Source of the DNA: Pseudomonadota bacterium
Lineage (GTDB): Bacteria > Pseudomonadota > Alphaproteobacteria > Rhodospirillales > Casp-alpha2
Assembly (NCBI GenBank): GCA_027620395.1
Contig: JAQBZY010000017.1
Coordinates: 1 to 11,182, forward strand
DNA length: 11,182 nt
Reading direction: 5' to 3'
Shown piece by piece: positions 6,759 through 11,182 of the stretch; positions within the stretch are counted from its first letter, which is position 1; each line of letters opens with the position of its first letter. A model generated the notes under the pieces. The model was given only the letters and a program-made list of their open reading frames with translations. It had not been told where the DNA came from and did no database searches. A program made the position numbers and the translations under genes.

Positions 6759-8147
6759 TCACCGCCGGGCGTAACGGTCTTCCAACATCCGGGCGAAGGC
6801 CCGCATGCCCATCGCCTCGCCGCCTTCCGGACGTCCCGGCTTGGCGGCGACGTTCCAGGCCATGATATCGGCGTGCGCCCAAGCGGCGCCAGCCGGCGCA
6901 AATCGTTCCAGGAACAGCGCCGCCGTGATCGCGCCGGCGAAGCCACCCTCCGGCGAATTGTTGATGTCGGCGACCTTGCTTTCGATCAGCTTTCTATAGC
7001 CGGGCCAAAGCGGCATCCGCCACATCGGGTCCGAGACCTCGGCGGCGGCGGCGAGCGAATCCGCCGCCAGATCATCGTCGTTACTAAACAGCGCCGGCAG
7101 CTCGGGACCGAGCGCGACCCGGGCGGCACCGGTGAGGGTCGCGAAATCGAGCACCAGTTCCGGCTTGGCCTCGCCGGCCCGGGTCAAGGCATCGGCGAGA
7201 ATGACCCGTCCTTCGGCATCGGTGTTGCCGATCTCGACGTTGATCCCGGCCCGGGTCCGGACCACATCCAAGGGCCGCATGGCATTGCCGGCGACGCTGT
7301 TCTCGACCGCCGGAATCAATACCTTGAGATGCAGATTGAGTTGCTTCGCCATGATGATGTGGGCCAGCCCCAGGACATGCGCGGCGCCGCCCATGTCCTT
7401 TTTCATCAGCCTCATGTTGGCGGCGGCCTTGAGATCGAGGCCGCCGCTATCGAAACAGACCCCTTTGCCGACCAAGGCCACTGTCGGGCGGCCCGGATCG
7501 CCCCAACTAAGTTCGATCAATCTCGGCTGATCGGCGGCGGCCCGGCCGACGGCATGGATCGCCGGGTAGCCTTGCTCGATCAGAGCGTCTCCGACGGTTT
7601 CGCCGTAGCCGGCGCCGAACCGTTCGGCCAGTTTGCGGGCCGCGGCGGCCAGCGCCGACGGACCCATGTCGTTGGCCGGCGTGTTGACCAGATCGCGGAC
7701 CAGAAAAGTCGCCTCGGCTTCGATCAGGGCCACTTCGACGCCGGCGTCTTGGACCAACCGGGCGGCACCCCGGGTCGCCTTCTTGTAGCGCTCGAAGGCG
7801 TAGCAACCGAGCAACCAACCGAGCGCCAGGCGTTCAGGCGCGGCGGCATCGCCGGCAAGGACACCAGCCCGATCATCGATCCGGTAAGCTTGTTCCGGCA
7901 GGGTCCGCGGCAACGCCGCCAAGTCCCAAATTTCGGCCGGCTCCGAGATGCCGGCCAGGACCAGCGAAATTTCGCCATTGGCGTCGGGAACCGCGAGCTG
8001 CGTTCCGGGTTCGGCGTCGAACTGGTTGGCGACGACCCATGCCGCCGCCGCCGCGGCCGCTGACGCCAACCAACCGGCTAGGCCGGATTTGGTGATCGGT
8101 TGCACCGGCACCGCCGGTCCGCTGCTGTCGGCTATGAGTTTCCGCAA
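6759..8147 (-). CDS. M17-family leucyl aminopeptidase (likely TTG start)
   Basis: A cytoplasmic two-metal aminopeptidase that removes N-terminal residues from peptides. With a TTG start at 8147 it has 462 residues. The metal-binding and catalytic set of peptidase family M17 is intact: K228 and D233 in VGKGVCFDSGG, D251 in MKKDMGG, and NTDAEGR (308-314) carrying D310, E312 and the catalytic R314. The divergent N-terminal domain (1-150) is Ala-rich and unlike that of E. coli PepA; this subgroup is usually annotated as leucyl aminopeptidase family. The TTG is preceded by GAAGGAG with 6 bases spacing. The frame is also open upstream to GTG 8198 and ATG 8195, which lack any ribosome site and would make a 24-base tandem repeat coding. 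It is divergent from the GST gene. Confidence 0.92.
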   Translation of the reverse strand: MRKLIADSSGPAVPVQPITKSGLAGWLASAAAAAAAWVVANQFDAEPGTQLAVPDANGEISLVLAGISEPAEIWDLAALPRTLPEQAYRIDDRAGVLAGDAAAPERLALGWLLGCYAFERYKKATRGAARLVQDAGVEVALIEAEATFLVRDLVNTPANDMGPSALAAAARKLAERFGAGYGETVGDALIEQGYPAIHAVGRAAADQPRLIELSWGDPGRPTVALVGKGVCFDSGGLDLKAAANMRLMKKDMGGAAHVLGLAHIIMAKQLNLHLKVLIPAVENSVAGNAMRPLDVVRTRAGINVEIGNTDAEGRVILADALTRAGEAKPELVLDFATLTGAARVALGPELPALFSNDDDLAADSLAAAAEVSDPMWRMPLWPGYRKLIESKVADINNSPEGGFAGAITAALFLERFAPAGAAWAHADIMAWNVAAKPGRPEGGEAMGMRAFARMLEDRYARR

Positions 8148-8153
8148 AGGCGT

Positions 8154-8160
8154 CTCCTTC
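8154..8160 (-). promoter_or_regulatory. Ribosome binding site deciding the TTG start of the aminopeptidase
   Basis: GAAGGAG on the minus strand lies 6 bases before the TTG at 8147. It is the strongest such site in the window and sits inside the reading frame that would be used from the upstream GTG/ATG. Confidence 0.7.
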
Positions 8161-8208
8161 CCTGATGGCACCGCATGATGCCGTCCTGATGGCATCACAT
8201 GATGCCGT
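8161..8208. repeat. 24-base tandem direct repeat with embedded palindrome, between aminopeptidase and GST genes
   Basis: Two adjacent 24-base copies (8161-8184 and 8185-8208) match at 22 of 24 positions. The second contains the perfect inverted repeat GGCATCA-CA-TGATGCC (8191-8206); the first has the same right arm and a degenerate left arm. The repeat starts 14 bases upstream of the proposed TTG start and lies between two divergent genes, so it may be a paired regulatory site. That role is inferred. Confidence 0.6.
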
Positions 8209-8261
8209 GGCGGCGGGCGCCGGAAAACCCTAAACTCCTAGGCCGCGTACCGGAGAACCAG

Positions 8262-8912
8262 ATGCGCAAATTGAAACTCAAACTAATCATCGGCAACCGT
8301 AATTATTCGTCATGGTCGCTCCGGGGCTGGCTGGCGCTCAAGCACATCGGCCGACAATTCGAAGAGATCATGATCCCGCTCGATCAACCGGAAACCGCCG
8401 CCGCCATCGCCGCTCATTCGCCATCCGGCTTGGTGCCGGCTCTCGACATCGACGGCACCGTTGTTTGGGAGTCGCTGGCCATCATCGAGGCTTTGCACGA
8501 TCTGGCCCCGGAAGCGGGACTCTGGCCACGCGAGCGGCAAGCGCGCGCCGTCGCGCGGGGCGTGGCAGCCGAGATGCATGCCGGTTTCGCGGCGCTTAGG
8601 CGCGATATGCCGATGGATTTGCGGGCATCCAAGCCGGGCCAGGGGCACACCGAGGCCGCACTCACCAATATCGGCCGTATCGATGCGCTGTGGCAGCAGT
8701 GCCGCGAAACCTATGGCGGGGGTGGGCCTTATCTTTTTGGCGCTTATTGTGGCGCCGACATCATGTTCGCGCCGGTGGTCGGACGTTTCATGACCTATGC
8801 GCCGCCGCTTTCGGCGGTGGCTGGCGCTTATGCCGATACCATCTGGAATCACCCGGACATGGTGGCCTGGGTCGCCGCCGCCCGCGCCGAGCCCTGGACC
8901 ATCGACGTCTAG
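8262..8912 (+). CDS. Glutathione S-transferase family protein
   Basis: Expected to bind glutathione and catalyse its conjugation or a glutathione-dependent isomerisation; cytosolic. The product has 216 residues, the usual length. The N-terminal thioredoxin-fold domain (about 5-83) contains NRNYSSWSLR (12-21) with the serine-type catalytic position at S16/S17, the cis-proline in GLVPAL (P59), and the glutathione-contacting E70-S71 in WESLAI. The all-helical C-terminal domain follows (about 90-216). The ATG at 8262 has GGAG 6 bases upstream. The frame is open further back to 8199, but that segment has no ribosome site and runs into the tandem repeat. It converges with the RraA-like gene, 6 bases between stops. 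The substrate cannot be inferred. Confidence 0.9.
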   Translation: MRKLKLKLIIGNRNYSSWSLRGWLALKHIGRQFEEIMIPLDQPETAAAIAAHSPSGLVPALDIDGTVVWESLAIIEALHDLAPEAGLWPRERQARAVARGVAAEMHAGFAALRRDMPMDLRASKPGQGHTEAALTNIGRIDALWQQCRETYGGGGPYLFGAYCGADIMFAPVVGRFMTYAPPLSAVAGAYADTIWNHPDMVAWVAAARAEPWTIDV

Positions 8913-8918
8913 CCTGGC

Positions 8919-9584
8919 TCAGTCCTTGATCAGTTCCGGTTGCGGCAGGCCTAGGATATCGGCAGTAAGTTCACCGTTGGCGATTCTGGCCAACGTCGCC
9001 GCCTCGGCGGCCATCTTATCCTTCGATGCCTGTAGCATCGCGTCGGCCCATTCGAGCGGCACCACGGCGACGCCGTCGTCATCGCCGATGATCAGATCGC
9101 CGGGCCGGACCGGGCAGGCGCCGCAGGAAATCAAACCGTCGATGATGCCGCCATAGTTCTTGTGCGGCCCGGCCGGCACGATCGCCGACGCGAAGCACGG
9201 AAATCCCTTGGCTCGGATTTCGGCGACATCGCGGATGGCGCCATCGATGACCAGCCCGCCGATCTTCCGGTGCAGCGCCGCTTCGGTCATGATGCCGCCC
9301 CAGATGGCGACGTTTTCCGCGCCTCTGGCGTCGACAACCATCACTTCGCCGGGCCGGGCCAGACCCAGCAACCGGTGTGGCGCCATGTTGTCGCCGGCCA
9401 TGCAGGTCGCGGTCCGGGCCTGGCCGGTGATCCGCATGCCGTGTCCGACCGGCTTGATATTGCCGGCCATTACGTGCGTCCGGTCCATGCAATCGCCGAC
9501 GATGGCGGCCGGGATATTCCGCCATTCGGCGAGCGCGGCCTCCGAAAGCCGCTTGAATTCGACGTTGTGTTTCTTGAGCGCCAT
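8919..9584 (-). CDS. RraA-like / HMG-CHA aldolase family protein
   Basis: Belongs to the RraA-like fold, once annotated as dimethylmenaquinone methyltransferase, which includes 4-hydroxy-4-methyl-2-oxoglutarate/4-carboxy-4-hydroxy-2-oxoadipate aldolases and the RNase E inhibitor RraA. The product has 221 residues. The core motif GGLVIDGAIRD (109-119) carries R118 and D119, the arginine-aspartate pair of the aldolases, preceded by WGGIMTEAA, and a DLIIGDDDGVAVVP segment lies near the C-terminus. This fits a divalent-metal aldolase of class II type better than an RNase E inhibitor, and the length exceeds E. coli RraA (161). No aromatic-degradation genes are nearby, so the substrate is unknown. 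A GAGGGGGA ribosome site lies 4-5 bases before the ATG. Confidence 0.87.
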   Translation of the reverse strand: MALKKHNVEFKRLSEAALAEWRNIPAAIVGDCMDRTHVMAGNIKPVGHGMRITGQARTATCMAGDNMAPHRLLGLARPGEVMVVDARGAENVAIWGGIMTEAALHRKIGGLVIDGAIRDVAEIRAKGFPCFASAIVPAGPHKNYGGIIDGLISCGACPVRPGDLIIGDDDGVAVVPLEWADAMLQASKDKMAAEAATLARIANGELTADILGLPQPELIKD

Positions 9585-9598
9585 GCTTCCCCCTCGCT

Positions 9599-9612
9599 GG
9601 ATAATATGATCC
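9599..9612. promoter_or_regulatory. Near-palindrome / possible -10 upstream of the RraA-like gene
   Basis: GGATAATATGATCC is symmetric at 12 of 14 positions and, read on the minus strand, contains TATTAT, a reasonable -10, about 20 bases before the start codon. No good -35 accompanies it. Confidence 0.25.
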
Positions 9613-9645
9613 GAGATTAGCGGCTTGGCCGGGCCCTGGCGAGAA

Positions 9646-10320
9646 CTAGCGGTTTCGATTTTTCAGCAGCCAGCCCATGAATCCGGTGGCGATGGCGGCG
9701 GCCAACAATTGGCAAACAATGAATGCCGGTGCATCGGCCGGGAGAATGCCGGAAAAGGTGTCGGTAAAGGAGCGCGCAACCGTGACCGCGGGATTGGCGA
9801 ACGATGTCGATGAGGTAAACCAATAGCCGGCCGTAATATAGAGACCGACCGCATAGGGGACCGCTTCTTTCTTGGCCGCCAGGGTCCCCAGGATCGTGAC
9901 GACGAGACCGAATGTGGCGGTCGCCTCGCCAGCCCATTGGCCGATGCCGGTGCGCGCTTTCATGGACGTCATCAACAGCGGCAGATCGAACATCAGATGC
10001 GCCAGCATGGCGCCGAGCACGGCGCCAAGCAATTGCGCCAACACATAGAGCGCAGCGTCGCGAACGGTGATCTCGCGCCGAAGCAAGAACGAAAGCGTCA
10101 CCGCCGGATTGAAATGCGCCCCCGACAAAGGCCCGAAGACCAAGATCAAGACCACCAAAGCCGCGCCGGTCGCCGCCGTGTTGCCCCACAGCGCCAGCGC
10201 GACGTTACCGCCGGCGGTGCGTTCGCCCATGATACCCGAGCCGACGACGGCAGCCAGGAGTAAGGCCGTGCCCAAGGTCTCGGCGGTCAAGCGCCTTGTC
10301 AGATCGATCCGCTCAGTCAT
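9646..10320 (-). CDS. Aquaporin family channel, AqpS-like, linked to arsC
   Basis: An inner-membrane channel of the major intrinsic protein family. The product has 224 residues with six hydrophobic segments and two half-helix boxes, HFNPAVT (NPA at 71-73) and FANPAVT (NPA at 176-178). The residue straight after the second NPA is V179, where water channels and glycerol facilitators have the selectivity-filter arginine (NPAR). This, together with arsC upstream (31 bases away on the same strand), points to the ars-linked AqpS type, in which arsenite made by ArsC leaves the cell down its gradient. That function is inferred from family and context. The ribosome site is weak, so translation may be coupled to arsC. 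Water or glycerol transport is the main alternative. Confidence 0.9.
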   Translation of the reverse strand: MTERIDLTRRLTAETLGTALLLAAVVGSGIMGERTAGGNVALALWGNTAATGAALVVLILVFGPLSGAHFNPAVTLSFLLRREITVRDAALYVLAQLLGAVLGAMLAHLMFDLPLLMTSMKARTGIGQWAGEATATFGLVVTILGTLAAKKEAVPYAVGLYITAGYWFTSSTSFANPAVTVARSFTDTFSGILPADAPAFIVCQLLAAAIATGFMGWLLKNRNR

Positions 10321-10351
10321 ATCCGGGAGCTTGCTTGAAAACGGCGAAGCG

Positions 10352-10864
10352 TCAAGTCGCGTCGTCGGCCTTGGCCTGCCCGATCGCGTCCAAGCGGCGC
10401 TGCAGCGAAAGCTTGTCGATCAAGGCCAGTGGCAAATTGATGAAAAAATCGATTCGGGTTTCCAGCATCCGATAGGCATCGCCAAAAGCGATTGCGATTT
10501 CGGCGTCGGAGCCAACCGCATGCGCCGGATCTGGAACCCCCCAATGCGCCGTCATCGGCTGCCCCGGCCAGACCGGACAGACTTCCGCCGCAGCATTGGC
10601 GCAGGTGGTGAAGATGAAATCGAGCTTGGGCGCGCCCGGTTCGGCGAATTCGCTCCAATCCTTGGACCGCAGCCGGTCGGTCGGATAATTCAGCCGCTTC
10701 AAAAGCGCGACGGCATGTGGATTGACGGCGCCGGCCGGATGGCTACCGGCGCTGAATGCGGTAAAGTGTCCCCGACCGGCGCGGTTGAGAATGCTCTCGG
10801 CCATGATGCTGCGGGCCGAATTGCCGGTGCAAAGGAACAAGACATTGAATATTTTGTCGACCAT
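10352..10864 (-). CDS. arsC: Arsenate reductase ArsC, low-molecular-weight phosphatase type (thioredoxin-linked)
   Basis: Reduces arsenate to arsenite in the cytoplasm through a cysteine relay recharged by thioredoxin. The product has 170 residues. The phosphatase-like P-loop CTGNSAR (C12-R18, CX5R) is near the N-terminus, followed by FSAGSHPAG. Two further cysteines, C88 (TTCAN) and C96 (EVCPVWPG), match the positions of the relay cysteines in the S. aureus-type enzyme, and the conserved Asp is D112 in GVPDPA. The C-terminal extension of about 30 residues beyond the catalytic fold is common in proteobacterial members. The ATG at 10864 has no strong ribosome site. It is the first gene of a two-gene unit with the aquaporin. 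The glutaredoxin-type ArsC family is excluded by the CX5R loop. Confidence 0.93.
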   Translation of the reverse strand: MVDKIFNVLFLCTGNSARSIMAESILNRAGRGHFTAFSAGSHPAGAVNPHAVALLKRLNYPTDRLRSKDWSEFAEPGAPKLDFIFTTCANAAAEVCPVWPGQPMTAHWGVPDPAHAVGSDAEIAIAFGDAYRMLETRIDFFINLPLALIDKLSLQRRLDAIGQAKADDAT

Positions 10865-10950
10865 GATCGTCGCGCCGCTTTAACGTGGGTTCCAGGTGTT
10901 ACCCGGTCCCTATAGCAGCGTTTCATGACATTTTGGAAACTAAGGCGGCT

Positions 10951-10962
10951 ATCGGCGCCGAT
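10951..10962. promoter_or_regulatory. 12-base perfect palindrome between arsC and the divergent partial gene
   Basis: ATCGGCGCCGAT is perfectly self-complementary and lies near the middle of the 172-base divergent intergenic region. A regulatory role is only suggested by position; GC-rich palindromes of this length also occur by chance. I see no convincing -35/-10 pair for either flanking gene here. Confidence 0.25.
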
Positions 10963-11036
10963 TGCCGGCAGCTTGCCGTTGCGGCCGGAAACGGAAACAA
11001 TGCCACCAATCAAGACGCTATCGGAGACAATCAGGA

Positions 11037-11182
11037 ATGCTGCGACGTTTGCTTGAGATGGTCGGCTGGAGCAGCCCCGAACGGGATGGCCGACAATTCG
11101 CCCGCGATGCGCGGGCCATCATCGAGATGGTGCATGGCCAGCATGCCGCCGACAATTTGCGCGCTATCGCCGAGACCGCCAA
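11037..11182 (+). CDS. Unrecognised protein, N-terminal 48 residues (runs off the right edge)
   Basis: An open frame begins at ATG 11037 and continues to the window end. Its codons end mostly in G or C like those of the surrounding genes. A GGAG sits about 10 bases upstream and an AGGA directly before the ATG. The visible part begins MLRRLLEMVGWSSPERDGR and continues as a likely helical, Arg/Ala-rich stretch with no signal peptide, membrane segment or motif I recognise. It is divergent from arsC. It is not recognisable as ArsR, ArsB, Acr3 or ArsH from this fragment. Confidence 0.5.
   Translation, partial: MLRRLLEMVGWSSPERDGRQFARDARAIIEMVHGQHAADNLRAIAETA

Noticed and set aside
6546..8063. A 505-codon open frame on the plus strand opposite the aminopeptidase
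   Set aside because: It is antisense to a well-conserved M17 gene, has His/Arg/Gly/Gln-rich low-complexity translation and no recognisable domain. Long antisense frames are expected in GC-rich coding DNA.
8199..8261. Upstream start for the GST gene at 8199
   Set aside because: There is no ribosome site, the residues are unlike a GST N-terminus, and it would overlap the tandem repeat. ATG 8262 has GGAG at 6 bases.
9613..9645. GC-rich inverted sequence after the aquaporin stop as a terminator
   Set aside because: GGCCGGGCCC-type symmetry is present but no T-run follows on the minus strand.
10865..11036. Pho-box-like TGTCAT and TATAGG upstream of arsC
   Set aside because: Only one half-site is present and no -35 at the right distance accompanies TATAGG, so neither a Pho box nor a promoter is supported.
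11000..11056. An 18-codon plus-strand frame starting at ATG 11000
   Set aside because: It is too short, lacks a ribosome site and overlaps the better-supported frame starting at 11037.
1..11182. CRISPR arrays, insertion sequences, attachment sites, defence or toxin-antitoxin systems
   Set aside because: I found no regularly spaced repeats, transposase or integrase motifs, terminal inverted repeats, or small paired toxin-like genes. All substantial genes belong to recognisable families except the partial one at the right edge.

Overview
The window is GC-rich chromosomal DNA that looks like an alphaproteobacterium, probably Rhodospirillales-like. The evidence is the kdsD-lptC-lptA-lptB-rpoN gene order, an NDUFA9-type complex I protein of the alphaproteobacterial/mitochondrial kind, and dense, uniform GC-ending codon use. 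The placement is inferred from gene content only. I see no insertion sequence, prophage, CRISPR array or long repeat, and no abrupt change in base composition. Coding density is very high: no gene-free stretch exceeds about 175 bases.

Positions 1-5129, minus strand: one long co-oriented block. In order of transcription it runs tRNA-Leu(CAG), a short RNase D (rnd), arabinose-5-phosphate isomerase (kdsD), lptC, lptA, lptB and rpoN (sigma-54), which leaves the window at its left edge. KdsD makes the first precursor of Kdo, the inner-core sugar of lipopolysaccharide. LptC, LptA and LptB belong to the bridge that pulls finished LPS from the inner to the outer membrane. lptC and lptA overlap by 4 bases and the other gaps in the lpt-rpoN part are 21-34 bases, so an operon is very likely. 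No terminator is evident inside the block.

Positions 5130-5300: a divergent promoter region with a TTGACA-type -35 on each strand, one serving the tRNA-Leu and one the NDUFA9-like gene.

Positions 5301-8912: an NDUFA9-type SDR gene (+) converges on a MarR-family regulator (-). Upstream of marR on the same strand is an M17 leucyl aminopeptidase (-), and divergent from that is a glutathione S-transferase (+). The aminopeptidase/GST intergenic region holds a 24-base tandem repeat with an embedded palindrome. The aminopeptidase most likely starts at a TTG codon behind a near-perfect ribosome binding site, which puts this repeat outside the coding region.

Positions 8919-11182: an RraA-like aldolase-family gene (-), then a small arsenic module (-) of thioredoxin-type arsenate reductase ArsC followed by an AqpS-like aquaporin. 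The pair suggests reduction of arsenate to arsenite and release through the channel. No ArsR, ArsB/Acr3 or ArsH gene is visible. Divergent from arsC, an unrecognised gene starts at 11037 and runs off the right edge.

I find no convincing new multi-gene system. The most useful leads are the tandem repeat/palindrome between the aminopeptidase and GST genes, the minimal aquaporin-ArsC pair with an altered pore signature, the candidate operator in front of marR, and the tRNA-Leu gene at the head of the rnd-LPS-sigma-54 block.
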